Shown: positions 12,141 through 23,916, counted from the stretch's first letter. The stretch is 64,000 bases of DNA from Sphagnum compactum (GCA_965153455.1 OZ234498.1:18786001-18850000); one strand, 5' to 3'. Numbers and translations: made by a program. The notes: a model not told the origin generated them from the letters alone.

Positions 12141-12475
12141 TATGTGCAATGACTCATAATGTGTTTATAGATTTTTGACACATGTCATCCATCCATCAAG
12201 GCATCTTTTGTAGCACTTAGTTGAATAAAACAATTAAGTTGAAATGGCTTGCATTTTACACATCATACCAAGGTTATTGATGACATGGAATTTCATTATT
12301 ATAAAAAAATTTAAAAATTCTAGTTGTTAAACAACTAGGCTTTGTAACAAAACATCTTTTGTGATTAAATGGGTGAAATGACATGGCAATTCACTAATCA
12401 TTAGTTGCATATGTCCTTCCTAATTAGTATGTAGTTATAAATGCTAGTCGCAAAACCCAAAATGTGTTGTTGTGC

Positions 12476-13165
12476 TACTTGCTTTTCATTGGGAGTGGGT
12501 CCCTACTTCAATAACCTCCAATACTTCTTCAAAAACTTGACCAATCCATGTTCATCTTTTTGTTCATTGTGGGTGTTTTTTCCTGATTCGACATTATGTG
12601 TGTGATGTGTTTGATGTAGGTGTTGTTTGTCGTATTTTTGTAGTTGGTGTAATAGGTGTAACGGGTATAATTTATGGTGGTTGGTTTTCCTTATCTTTTG
12701 GTTGGTCTAGGAAAGTGGATTGACGCCTTTGAGGTACACCATACATCACTTTGAGCTAGCCCTTCCTGGACCAAGCTTCCACCTAGAAGCCTATGTAATC
12801 CTTTTCCACTAAAGGTATGCCTTTATTCTTCTTGTAATCACCCCAAGACCACACAAAGTTTGTTAAGTCAAGGTAGGTTTCAAAAACATATGCTTCAAAT
12901 TCACACCTTGAGATCATGAATTCATAGAACCCTGAAATTTTTTCCCACACTAAATCCTTATTTTCAATTTCTGTGTAGGCTATTGGGATAAACCTATATG
13001 TGTGATTCAACCATGCAATTTGGTATCTTGGCTTCTTAGGGTTTAGATGACTAGCATTAGACCTAATGGACTTTTTTATCCACCAATAATACAAGTATTT
13101 ATAAAACTTCTCTTTGTAAAATCTATCAAGGGTTTGAAAATCCGTTTCTGGTGGATCTAAAAATT
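12476..13165 (-). pseudogene. N-terminal part of the interrupted pogo-like ORF, with an unrecognised aromatic-rich domain
   Basis: One - strand frame runs from about 13165 down to 12476 with no net shift. It opens with FLDPPETDFQTLDRFYKEK. It continues through YYWWIKKSIRSN, YQIAWLNHTYRFIPIAY, ENKDLVWEKISGFYEFM and YLDLTNFVWSWG to a stop at 12783. Beyond several stops it passes a Thr/Pro-rich linker (PVTPITPTTKIRQTTPTSN). It ends with VFEEVLEVIEVGTHSQ and KAS at the edge of the inserted element. The last part fits the start of a CENP-B/pogo helix-turn-helix, whose continuation KSWGIPLTS begins at 10080. I do not recognise the aromatic-rich part. It may belong to the transposon, to a host gene or to a neighbouring element that happens to be in phase. 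Confidence 0.65.
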
Positions 13166-13680
13166 GAAGTGTGTAGGTGTTCTTTTACTTCCTCCTTTGC
13201 CTCATGCTTCCTTTTCTTTTTTTCTACCTTGATTGTTGATAATTTTTTTAAAAAATGAGTAAACATTGAAAGTTGGTCCACCTTTCCTTTCACCCATAGA
13301 TTTACTTGAGATGCATGCTGCTCTACCTTGACTAATGGAAATTGAACTCTAGATGGTAATTCTTGACTGTCTTCTTCTACTTTCACCTTTGTCTTTTACT
13401 AATTTGCACTAAGATCTATTTTGGTGGTTGGAATTTGAGGTTGTGATGGTAACATCTAGAATTCAAACTCAACTTTCACCCTATCCTCTCCCTGACTTAA
13501 TATGATCCCATAACTTGAACATAAACCCTTTGATCCTTGTGTCAAAAGTATTGCATTAAGACAAAAGAGCTTTAAGAAATGTTGCAACTCCTCTTCCACA
13601 CTGCTTGGTAGCTTTGACATTCTTAGTTTATAATGAACTTGGTGAGAATGAAAGAAATGGAATGAAAATGAAACTATCAA
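13166..13680 (-). pseudogene. Coding-like remnant upstream of the pogo ORF, unrecognised
   Basis: On the - strand a start MSKLPSSVEEELQHFLKLF (13620 downward) leads into a frame broken by stops near 13455 and 13400. It then becomes Lys/Glu-rich (KVEKKKRKHEAKEEVKEH, about 13230-13180). That frame overlaps the first codons of the next segment in another phase, so a frameshift would be needed to join them. The same strand, close spacing and similar decay suggest it once belonged with the 12476-13165 frame. No known domain is seen. Confidence 0.35.
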
Positions 13681-15654
13681 CCCTAAACCTTGCTTTGAAT
13701 GTTTTTTTGTGTTTTGGAGCCAAGTTTGTATGGGGTGCCAAAGTGTGCCCTTTGATGGGTGTAAATCAACATAATGTGCTAGGGGTGTTTTGACAAAATT
13801 TAATTGTTTTGGAACATGTGCATTGGAACACTAAACCCTAATCTAACAACTGTTGGCTCCTTCCATTATTTTCTTACTACAAACCCTAAATAACCTCATA
13901 ACCAAACACAACATTCCTTGTGATGGTACACTATACCCCAAAAACCCCACCCTTTCCCAAGAGTAAACACCTTTTTAAAAAAATGGGCACAAATAACACC
14001 CATATTTGAACACAACAACAAAATTTCCAAACATAAAAGAAAAATATATGGACACAAAAGTACGTTTTGTGGGCGCATGGTGTTAATGTCTAAACACAAA
14101 AGTTTATGGACGAACGTTTGGTCGTAGGAAAAAAATTAAACACTGAAAGGATTAGGGTTCCATTGGTCATGGGTCGTTTCTTGAACATAATGGGTGTTCA
14201 CTTATAAACATCTATTCGCCCATAGGTGTGTTTACCCTAGTGTTTTCCTTCTCAAAAAAGTTGGAAATAAAATGAATTCCAATTTTCCCAACTTCTTTAG
14301 GTGCATCCAATGTCCATCCAACTTTCCAAACTAACTCCATTTTCATCCATCCATCATGTTCTAAAACATTTCACACAAGCCAACATTTTAAAAAGTCAAC
14401 CACCAAAAGGAAGATGAATAAGTCTTATAGTTGTTTACATCATTTTTGAATACCTATTGGTCCTACCTTTGGAAGGATAATCCTAAATTGATGCACCTCA
14501 CGACCATAGTTGAAAAACATCCAATTCAAACATAGCTACTAGAGTTCCTTGGTAGCTTTGACATTAATCATATTATTTGTTTGCAAACTGTTGGAATTTT
14601 CAAAACATATTTTTTTTCAAAGAGCATAATTTTGTGAAGGAAAAAAAAGAATTATTTGGAATATTCAACAACATTTTAATTTAAACATGTGATTTTTAAA
14701 ATTAATTAATTATGCAACAAACATGTGTTGAGCCTGGCTTGTACAACAATAGGTAAGGTAGAGATACCTAATAATGTTAATGCACCCTAAACTACAGGCT
14801 ACACTAGCCCTTAAAACTATTCAAATCTTTTGGGAATCCAAAATTATAGTCTCGAGTGGTTTATGGATGTTTTAAAAACTACACAATATGATTGAAGTTG
14901 TGATTTAGAAACTAGAATCTCCTTATTTGGGATGACTTAGATTGTGATTTTAGATGACAACTTCTTTATTTAAGGTGCCTTCAATAAATGGTTTAAAAAA
15001 TAAGTACGTGACTCTTAAGGCTAGCTTTCGCCCTTCCCAAACACTTTTCAAGTTAAACTCATTTAATATCACACTTTGAGCACATGTGACCTCGATTTTA
15101 AAATCCTTCTTTAAACATATTAAAAATTCTCTTTTGAAAATATTAGGACATTTGTTGAACAACATTAAAATGCTCATTTGAAAATTTTGGGGTATTAAAC
15201 ACCATTCAAAAGGGAGTCTACCCATTATTTAGGAAGACCTTACAATTTGTTTTTCAAAAATTCAAAGCTAATTATAAATAAGTCCAAAATTTTCACTTCA
15301 ACTTGGGTTAAGTTTCAAATTATCTTTCATTACTAGAAAAATATGTGTAAAAAGAAATGGAAGTCTGATTTACTCAGATTGCCTTATTCTGACAGTTCTA
15401 GGTGCCTCTACTATATTAAAAAATCAATCAAAATGTAAGATACTGAAATAAATTTTTAAAAAATTTGCTTGGTTCTTGAACACTATTCAGCCTGGCACTC
15501 ATTACATGTTTTTACTGCTTGCCACTGAAAAGGTGGATGAGATTCAGGAATCCCAATTGAATAGGAAAGCCACTTAACAATGCAAATGGTTTACAACATT
15601 GCAACTAGTGGTAGAACCTAAGGGCCAGGTAATATGTTTTTATCTATCCAGAAG
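13681..15654. other. AT-rich intergenic DNA, no gene recognised
   Basis: A few short frames (for example 13896-14099 and 14950-15225 on the - strand) show no motif and no shared direction. No clear repeat structure was seen. Confidence 0.5.
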
Positions 15655-15720
15655 GAGAAAATTTGAACAAATTTGAACTTGTGTACACCAATTTGAACCA
15701 ATTTGAACATGTGTACATCC
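15655..15720 (+). repeat. Short direct repeat built from AATTTGAAC
   Basis: AATTTGAAC or AAATTTGAAC occurs four times, with TGTGTACA following every second copy (15684 and 15712 regions). This gives a unit near 30 bp present twice. Confidence 0.75.
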
Positions 15721-16139
15721 ATCCGGCTCTAATTTTTGGATGAGAACCTCTCACCTGAATTACTGCTATTTTTCAAATTTGACATGTTCCAACTTCCAGT
15801 CCCCACTAGCTTTTATAAATTTGCTAGAAACTAGTCATTCGGTTTGGAGCTCAATTCCTCGCATTCTTAAACTTTCAGTTTGCGTCTCTCCCCAGAAACA
15901 TCCCAAAGGAAAGGATGTCCAAAAGTAAGTATGGTTATAAAGAAGAAGGTCCAGTTCCAACTACCAACACCCAATTGGAGATTGTAGGTACCAATGGTGT
16001 AGAAGTGATAAAAAGTTAACCACCTTAATGCTAAGTATAACATACATGCGACCTTCTCAAAAAAGCAATGTCATCTACATGCCCAAAAAACGCAGTAAAA
16101 ATTATTTCACTTACATAAAAGCTGAAACCAACATATATA

Positions 16140-16540
16140 AAGATTGCTTTCAAGTCCCCTTTCCAGTTTAGGTTTGAACATAAAGCTGGTGATAGGGTCC
16201 AAATCTGGCTCTAATTCTCGACACAATTCCATTTGTCTAGACTATAGGACCTACAAATTATAAAACCAGGAATTGGGCCATGAACCGGCTGGAGTGAACC
16301 AGCAGCCACCAGTGCACCAGTTCAGGATGAGGTCGTTTCAAGCCGTTTTGGGGATGAACCAAAAACACATCTTCTCCCCCTGCCTACGGATTTTTCAGCC
16401 CCCTTCTCTGCCCCAAAATTTTCCCCTCCTACCTACCTCCCCCCTCCTACCTCCCTCACCTCATTTCCCACTCACTCCATTTTCAGAGTTCGGGAGAGCT
16501 CCCGAACTTGAGTAGCACAGAGCTCAAGGAGACGCAAAAA
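16140..16540 (-). repeat. Left arm of a distant inverted repeat (partner near 21395-21810)
   Basis: The reverse complement of 16285-16325 contains ACTGGTGCACTGG, GTGGCTGCTGGTTCACTC and GCC. This closely matches AACTGGTGCATTTGGTGGCT and TTGGTTCACTCTGGCC at 21560-21605. The preceding GAATTAGAGCC.GATTTGGAC part has a weaker counterpart near 21740. The arm is less AT-rich than its surroundings and passes into a C/T-rich tract (16375-16480). Confidence 0.5.
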
Positions 16541-16659
16541 CAAGGCTTGAGGAAGGTGGAGAGCTCAACATTGAAGGAATGTGGAGAGAAGGCAAGAGTA
16601 TAGTTTCATCCCAAATGCAAAAGCGAGAGAAAAAAGGTAAACCCCTTCCTTTGCATTTT
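16541..16659. other. Short spacer
   Basis: Contains GAGCTC and GAGAGAAGGCAAGAG words. No gene is seen. Confidence 0.4.
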
Positions 16660-17085
16660 TTTCTTTTCTATGGTTTTTTTTTTTTTTCTGTTTGTTTTCC
16701 TTTTCTTTTGTTTGAGAAGAAAAAGACGCCATCATTTTCTTTTTTCATTTTTTTGTTTTTGTTTGAAGCGAAGAAGGCTTGTGTTGTCGCCTTGTCTTTT
16801 TTTCCTTCTATTTTTTGTTGTGAACAAGGTGACGACAACAAGCTTGCTATCGTCGCCCAATTTTTCCTTCTTTCTGTTTGAAGCGAAGAAGACAATAGCA
16901 ACAAGCTTGTTACCATCACCCATTTTTTTCTTTTTTTAGCTTGAAGCGAAAATGGGCGATGGCAACAAAATTACTATAGTCACCTTTTTTTTTGTTACTG
17001 TTGCTACAAAAAAGGCAATAGCGGTTGTCGTCACCTTTTTCAAGTGTTTTGTTGCAAAGAAGGCAATGGCTTGCTAAACCCTACC
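16660..17085 (+). repeat. Degenerate minisatellite, TTTGAAGCGAAGAAGGC unit
   Basis: Five or so imperfect units of about 60-75 bp each combine a T-rich tract, GAAGCGAAGAAG or CAAAGAAGGCAATGG, and a GACAACAAGCTTG or TCGTCGCC segment. The overlapping frames here (16579-16881, 16670-16939 on + and two on -) are products of this low-complexity repeat and are not genes. Confidence 0.7.
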
Positions 17086-17779
17086 CTTCTTTTTTTTCTT
17101 CTCTGGTCCTTTTGTTGCAAAGAATTGTTAATTGTTCATCAGAATTGACAATTAATAATGATCTGGTGGTTTTTTTAAATGTTTAAGGTTATAATGGCTA
17201 AAGGAAGGAAATTGAAGAAAATTGGTGGTGATTTGGAAACTTAGAAGCAAAATGTTATTTCATCAAAATTGATAATTGGGGAACAAAATGTTGCTCCATC
17301 AAAACTAGGAGTTGATGAATCAAGCAATCCATGTGGCTTAGAGTTGACAGTGGTGGTTATTTGTAATTCAAATGATGAGATCCCTTCAAATACATATTGG
17401 GAATTTCGATTGAAAAGTGGTGGGTTAAATTATTTTAGAATTTACATACATTGATCAAATGCAGAAAAAAAATTGTACAAAAAGATTTAAATTTAATTAT
17501 ACCTGCACCTTCTATCATTTGATGGAAGGCTTGGGATTTTTTTTTCAAATTTTTTTTATTGCAATACTTGAAAAAGGTTTGAGTTTGTAATGGTTGCATT
17601 TGATTATATGATTTTATGTTTTGCAATACCTACATTATATTGTGTGGTTTTTTAATGTCTAAGGTTTTAAGGTTAGGGTTTTTGAATACAAAGTAAGAAC
17701 TTATTTGTTTTTATAGTTTTTGGTTTAGGTCCGAAGCTTGAAACCAACCAAGCCTCTCAGCCACCAACACCCCTTTGTC
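17086..17779. other. Spacer with weakly coding-like patch
   Basis: A + strand frame around 17200-17450 reads sensibly in short pieces (GVDESSNPCGLELTVVV, PSNTYWEFRLKSGG) with one stop just before it. It could be an upstream exon of the zinc-finger remnant that follows. I recognise no domain. Confidence 0.3.
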
Positions 17780-17787
17780 CATTTAAT

Positions 17788-18360
17788 ATGGTTCGGAAGG
17801 ACAAAGAATGGATGACAGTTGGGTTAAAATGGAAATGTAAAGTTGGCACTTACATTGTCGCATATTCTATTAAATGGTTGTTGACCAAACATTTGAAAGA
17901 GGTGCATGGCTTAATGGCAGAAAAGGCCAAACCTGGGAGGCTTTCAATTTCTAAGAGAGGTTTTCAATAGCAAGACCATGTTAAAATGAACGTTCATATT
18001 TTGGGAGATGCCATGGCCATGCAGAAGCGAAATGATCAAAAGGTTGTTAGTTGCAGTTGTGCCAAAGCCTAGTGTAAGTGAGATAAAATGGTAATTGTTG
18101 CAAAATACTGTCCACCATTACCAAAACCAACTTTGGTCAAATTAATTTTAGAGTAACTATTGCAGATGTTGGGTTTTAATGCCTAGGGCATGGGAAGCAT
18201 GCTTCAAGATGTAGCATCACGAATGGAGGACGAAGATTTATAAAAGATGATTTAATCCATCTATTTAGCATATGCATGACGATTGAAGATGACATGGGAT
18301 GTCAAAAATTGGGATTGAAAGTCCACTAAAGCGAGTCAGACACAAAAGTTGACAGTTCTA
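17788..18360 (+). pseudogene. Zinc-finger (C2H2/BED-like) protein remnant, probably transposon-derived
   Basis: The open part (17788-17970) reads MVRKDKEWMTVGLKWKCKVG, then WLLTKHLKEVHGLMAEKAKPG. The CxxC of a C2H2 or BED finger is reduced to CKVG. The H-x4-H pair (KHLKEVH) is kept. Beyond the stop the same frame stays protein-like (HVKMNVHILGDAMAMQKRND). Later pieces such as DVASRMEDEDL and LLIFHESKYSW appear in shifted frames up to about 18390. Short DNA-binding fingers of this kind often head hAT or other transposon proteins, but no transposase core is visible here. The loss of one zinc ligand and the stops indicate a pseudogene. Confidence 0.5.
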
Positions 18361-18390
18361 TTGATTTTCCATGAATCTAAATATTCATGG

Positions 18391-19384
18391 AAGGTAAGAA
18401 AAAATAATAATCAATGTTTGTTGTTTTTTTATAATTTTGTTTCATCTAAGGTGTGTTAGGGTTTAATTTGGTGGTTTTGGGTGTCTATAGGGTTCAGGGT
18501 AAAACAAAGGAGTAATTTGTTGCAAATGCAGCATGTTGAGATGCAATGCCACCATTTGTACATTGTTCGTCATGTAATAAGGGTTATAAATGTGACAATT
18601 GCTTACTGAGCTAAACACAACATTGTGAATAATGATATCGTTTTAGGTTTCCACATTATATAGTTAATTAATTCATTTTTTGGACTACCCGATTTTTTAA
18701 CTTTGGTTTTTTGATATATTTTTAAAAACCTTTTTTTTCATTAGGTTCTTTAACATTTTTTAATCCACCCATTTTTTTACATCTTTAATCAATATAATAT
18801 TTTCTTCTAGTCATATTTGTTTGACAAGTATATGGTTAATCATATATGTCTTATTTTTTATCATTTTTTTAGTGCTTTAAATGTAATAAGCAAAACTTAA
18901 ATAGTCCCATATGGACATTTTATAATTAATTTGTGTAAGGTTTACAAAGATCAAAATGAACATTGTGCAATACCTACACATTTTCTATTCTAATTTCCAT
19001 AAAGTCATTTTAAATATGCAATACCCGCATATAGGTCTCCACTGCAATATTTACGGGACTCATATGACATAATAATCTAGTCTAAATATCAACAAATAAT
19101 GTCATAATTAAAGAATTACTAAAAATTATTTCAAATAATGTCAATGATTGATTGTCATATTTAGAACATCATTTATTTCTTAATATTAATTAATTGATTA
19201 TCTGGTTGAATTTTAATTATTCAAATAATTAAAATTTAGATCTAAAAATCAAACTGGTAAATTGATATTTAATTTATTATCTTAATTAGATTTTTTAATA
19301 TTGATAAGTTATTCAAATCATTATTTTAGATAATTATTCATGATAATTAACTGTCATAAAATTAATTTAGGTATATAAAGAGAC
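18391..19384. other. AT-rich spacer, no gene recognised
   Basis: Dominated by A/T words such as AATTAATT and TTTTTT. No frame of note. Confidence 0.5.
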
Positions 19385-19705
19385 ATATTTTGGGTACCCA
19401 AACCACTTATTGGTTATTTGAAATGACTTTACATGTGGGTATTGCATTTAAGGTTGATTCTACACTTAAGGTTGCCTAAATCACCTATGGATTATTTGAT
19501 TATTTCAGAATGAACTTGCATGCAGGTATTACATATAGGCCTTGGTTTTCATTCAAAGGCCACCTAAACTACAAATTGGTTGTTTCAAATTGACCTTCCA
19601 TGTGGGTATTGTGTTTAGGGTCTGCAACTTAGGTTATTTAAATCACCTATGTGTTATATCAAAATGAACTTGAATATGGGTATTACATTTAGGGCTAAAT
19701 ATTCA
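19385..19705 (+). repeat. Tandem repeat, about 75-87 bp, four copies
   Basis: A unit combining AAATCACCTATGNNTTATTT, TGAACTTNCATG and GGGTATTACATTTAGG recurs. Its GGGTATT part lies near 19436, 19523, 19603 and 19677. The copies differ by many substitutions and are not coding. Confidence 0.7.
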
Positions 19706-20734
19706 TATAATGTTGCAATATTCGCACATGTATTTATTTTCATAAACAAAAAAATTTGGCTTGAATTTTTTGAGTAATTAAATAAAATTTGTAACAAAAC
19801 ACAAAAGAAGGTATGTCTTTTACCATTTGGTAATATCTCCAAGCTGAGTTCTTTCATTTTTTAAAAATTAAAATATAATGACACTGCATTGTTTTACATA
19901 TGCTTAAGCCCTAAAACTTTCTCCCAAAATTCACCTTAGATTTATTTCAATTATTATAAACTTGTAAAAAAAATGTTAATTGATTTACATGTCCCAAACT
20001 CTAAACCTAAACCATAATTCTAACATTAAATAATAAATTTTACATTAAACCTTAACCTCATGTACCATCAATGTGACCAATTTTGTATTATGTTCATTTT
20101 TATATATGTTAAATCATATTATAAAGTGAGGAAATAATTTTGAAAACATGAATTTCATGATGTATTGGCAAGGAATGGTTAATGAATTATCACAATATAA
20201 TACGGGTATTACATTTAAACAAAAGTGGGTTAGGAAATATTGAATTTTAACAACTATGGAACATATGGATACAAAGGAGATTCATAATTATGTTATAAAT
20301 TTAAACAAGTGATAAGATCAAAAACCAATACAATGAACAAGGTTTATAGTATAAACATTAAGCCCTTATATACATGAACCAAGTTCCTAAACAATAAATC
20401 ATAAGGCATAACTCTGAAAATCCAAATGATATTTTGCCATAAGCCCTATTTCAACCCTAACCAAAAAAAGTCCTAGTGATATATGCCCTAAACTTTAGAA
20501 ACTATGCAAAGTATACAAATTATATAATGCAAAACAATTTTTTTTAAAGAACATAGGAAAAAATTAGAAACCAAAGTTTAAAGCTTTTAAACTACAAACA
20601 TTTATTGATAAAAAAAAATGCATTAATTAAACCAAAATGGCTGCAATTATAACATTGTTTCCACTATAAATTTGTAATACTTACATATGGGGACCTATGT
20701 TCATCATCCATGAACTGAGGTGAACCTTAATAAA
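19706..20734. other. AT-rich spacer, no gene recognised
   Basis: Scattered AAACCCTAA-like words, a common plant low-complexity motif, but no gene or ordered repeat. Confidence 0.5.
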
Positions 20735-21345
20735 TTGATAGGTAGGATTTGGGGGGGGGGGGGGGGTTTGAAAAAAATGAGTAAGTAATTAGTTAGGTAT
20801 TTGGTTATGTAAAAAGCATAGGTAGGTAAGCATAGTGGTAGGTAGGAAGGTGGGTGCATAGGTAGGTAAATAGATGTATAGGTAGGTAGTTGGGTTAATA
20901 AGCAAGTTAATAAGTAGAAAGAAAGTTCAAGGAGCAAGGTAGATAGATTACTAAGGTAGATAGGCATGTAAGTAGGCAAGTTAGTAAGTAGAAAAAAAAG
21001 TTACAGTAGCAAGGTAGATAAGTTAATACATAGGAAACAAATTATCTTATCAAGGTAGCTAGGTTTGTAAAGTACTTATGTCAATAGGGTGGTTGTGTAT
21101 ATAGGGTTGTTAAATAGTAAGGTAGCTAGGTCAGTAGGGTAGGTAGTTAGTATAATGGTTAGATCAGTAAGGAGGTTAAGTCAATAGGGTATATGGATAA
21201 TAAGGCAGCTAGGTTAGTAGGATATGTAATTAGTATAGTAGCTAGGTCTATAGGATAACTAATTATTAGGGTAGTTATGTCAATAGGGCATAAATAGTAA
21301 GGTACAAAAGTTGATACAATACTTATGAGGGTAACAAGGTGAGTA
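20735..21345 (+). repeat. GGTAGGTA/GTAAGTAG simple-repeat field with a 16-G run
   Basis: After the G run at 20751-20766 the sequence is made of GGTAGGTA, AGTAAGTAG and GGTAGCTAGGTCAGTA words. A larger unit of about 60 bp (AAGTTAGTAAGTAG ... GCAAGGTAGATA) occurs twice near 20900-21020. The - strand frame 20704-20979 (Leu/Tyr/Pro/Thr-rich) is a by-product of the repeat. Confidence 0.75.
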
Positions 21346-21394
21346 AGGTAGCTATGTGTGAGATCGGTCCAGAGAAAAATCAGTCAAAAACAAA

Positions 21395-21810
21395 GCAAAA
21401 AAAAAGTACAGGGGTCAGCAGCAATTTGCCTCACTTGAGTTGCCCGACAAACTGCCTTTTGCCCAGTGCTTATGACGTGAAACTTGCCTCCACACGCCAC
21501 CTGAACTATGATGAACGCCATCTGGTGCCGAATGAAAAACACAGCCCATGCAGTGGACAGAACAGCCAACTGGTGCATTTGGTGGCTTTTGGTTCACTCT
21601 GGCCCCAGGAACCAGTCCTGGAACTGGTTCCGGCCTCTAACCTAGAGTTGGTGGTTTCACCTGGGTATTCAGGATATTGTCTGGGAAGGTCCATGTCCAG
21701 TTTTAGGGTTATCAAGATTGGATGGAGGTTCACAATTTTGTTGGAACCAGAATTGGATCTAGATCCTGCAACTGGCCTCTTGCTGAAACTGGGATCGTGA
21801 CCTGCACAGT
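21395..21810 (+). repeat. Right arm of the inverted repeat paired with 16140-16540
   Basis: The arm is less AT-rich and carries CAACTGGTGCATTTGG, GGTTCACTCTGGCC and GGATCTAGATCCTG. The 153-codon frame at 21339-21800 spans it. It has no recognisable domain, and both strands are equally open, which suggests chance. GGTTCACCCTGGCC-like words tie this arm to the modular repeats at 38860-39620. Confidence 0.45.
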
Positions 21811-23916
21811 GCTGCTCTTCTCTTTTAAAGTTGTTCATGTTCTGTAGCTATTTGATTGTAATTTGTAAAAATGTACCAAAGGAGAAGGCCTTACTTTTAA
21901 TTTTAATTGTGTGTGCACATGTTAATAATAATATGATTTTTTTTTGGTTTTGGGCTTTGTGTACTAGTTGAACGAAACAAATAATGCACATAACTTTTAG
22001 TTTTAGTGATGTTTTAATGAAGGTAGAACCAACACAGAACCAGCCAACAATGCTCTATACTCTGTATTACACAATCCCAATCTGTGTGTCGGTTACATTA
22101 TGTAGACTAATGGTATTGATTTTGGTCAAGGCTGTGCCAATAAGGCTCAACAAGTGGGAGGAGGACACAGGAACTAGTCATACTTACAATCAACTTGTAC
22201 TTACTGAAAGATTCAGGCCTGGAGTTCTCAAATTTGGATTACCAGGCTGTTGATACTAGGACTCTCTGACAGCCTTGGTTGGGCCCATCATAGGGGCCCA
22301 TAAACTTGATCCGTGCACCAAGAGCTTTTAGCGTCTCCATATGAGTTGAGACTCAGTAGACTAGAACGTTTACAACCAGCTTTTTGCTTTTATATCATGG
22401 TTTGTTCAAACTTGAAAGAATTGATGAAAATTCAAAGCTGTCTGTTGATTGCCAGGAAAAAGAAGAATGGGGGACAACAAGTAGCAGAGTGTGGACAATC
22501 ACACTTAGGGTCTCTTTCCATTAGACTGCTCTCATCACAACTACAAAGAGTATGTGCATAGACAACAACCCAATGGAAAGCCATTGAAATAGAGGCCTGT
22601 TAGCAATGACTCTTGACTGTAGAGTTGGAATTTCAATCCGAAAATGATTTATTAGGTCTACATGTGTGGAAAAGTTTACTCCCTAATAACTCACATTCGA
22701 ATGCGAGCCTCCAACTCCATTCTAATCCCACAAACTTAATTTTCTCAATGAGGTATACCAAAATGATAAAAATAATATAACAATCAACATGTGTTCTGTC
22801 TAAACATGTATCAATGTTTAGGAGGCATAACACCCCTCCTCTTTTCTAGGAGAGATACCTAGGAGATTTCTGTGAGTGCTTTTAGTGTGGGGAAGATTGT
22901 GGGAAGCATTTGGGTTCCAAAATGTAAAGGGAATCTGAGCACAAATTTTTTGATGTGTGAGTATGGATCACGTGGGGGCCTTTGTGAAGGCTTTCCTGAC
23001 AAATTCTAGTCAGGCTTACTGTGCAGCCCAGAGGTCTGTAAATTCCCCTGTCCGAACAGAGATCCCACTGCAATGTAGCATGTTGTTTGTACGTCTGCAT
23101 GGGTCCAAAATTACCCTCAGATGGGACGTCATTAGGGGAAAAAAAGGAAGGGAAAGGGTGGTGGAAAGGTGTGAGTGACAGTTCTTTCTTTGCTGAAACT
23201 TTTGAAGCTGACAAATCCATGTTGATTTTACCTATGGAGATTGTTGTTGTTGCTAATTGTAGTACATTTTTCTCCTCCAAATTCCCAAGCACTTTTTTGC
23301 ATGAACTGTTGAAGTCAGAATTCTACAAAACAGTAAGTAGCAGGCTGCACAGACAAATCTTCATTGGACAAAGAAATGAGCACAGAAATTAACATAAAGA
23401 AACCCTGCAAAAAACTAGTGCACACAGCAAGAGAGAAGAATGTAAAATTGTCGTTCCCCCCATTCATTCTTCTTCTTCTTCTTCTGGGTGTCAAGTCTGC
23501 AATTTCCTCCTCTTTTTCTGATGAGGTCTGCAATAATAGGTCAGTGCTGCATTGCAACATGTCCTTCAAAGTTCAGCAACTTGGGTGGTTGTTTCTACAG
23601 GAATATTTGAATCTGGCCCCCAACAGGTAGATGAAATGCATTCATTCATTCCTTGGCTTTTATTAAAAAATGGTGCAGTTCTGTCGCTGACCAGTTTGGA
23701 TCCTAGTGTTTTTTTTTGTTTTTATGTTTTTCAATTTCTGATGTAGGAGTCGTTGAGCATCCCAAGGTAGATTTGGGGATTACCTGTGACAGTGTTCAAA
23801 GTTTTCTCCAAACATCCGCAAGTGACAACATTTCTTCACAAAAATTTCCCCATTTTAAAACTTTTTCAGTAAAAAAAAACCAGGAATCTACAACAGAACA
23901 TTCCCTTTGGCGCTTC
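21811..23916. other. Mixed-composition region without a recognised gene
   Basis: Composition is closer to genic than in the flanking regions. Several overlapping frames occur (22313-22561, 22882-23292 on -, 22957-23178, 23087-23392), but none shows a domain and opposite strands are open together. A TTC microsatellite sits at 23466-23484. A decayed retroelement or an untranslated transcript are both possible; neither is supported directly. Confidence 0.4.

Larger units (their letters stand above)
10081..12475. mobile_element. 2.4-kb non-autonomous element inserted in the pogo transposase
   Basis: The ends are inverted repeats matching at 19 of 20 bases: GCACAACAACACATTATGGG at 10081-10100 and its reverse complement at 12456-12475. 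ACTTGC occurs at both edges (10077-10082 and 12477-12482), consistent with a 6-bp target duplication. A TA duplication with one base lost is an alternative. The pogo reading frame stops at one edge and resumes at the other, so the element interrupts it. The interior has subterminal repeats with GACTA/TAGTTG words, AGGTTA-like repeats and a tRNA-like segment. It has no transposase frame. Class is uncertain; MULE-, CACTA- or mariner-derived are all possible. Confidence 0.7.

Noticed and set aside
16579-16939. Overlapping Phe- or Lys-rich open frames on both strands
   Set aside because: They are produced by the TTTGAAGCGAAGAAG minisatellite and poly-T tracts.
21339-21838. 153-codon + frame and 110-codon - frame
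   Set aside because: Both strands are open across a repeat arm and neither resembles a protein family.
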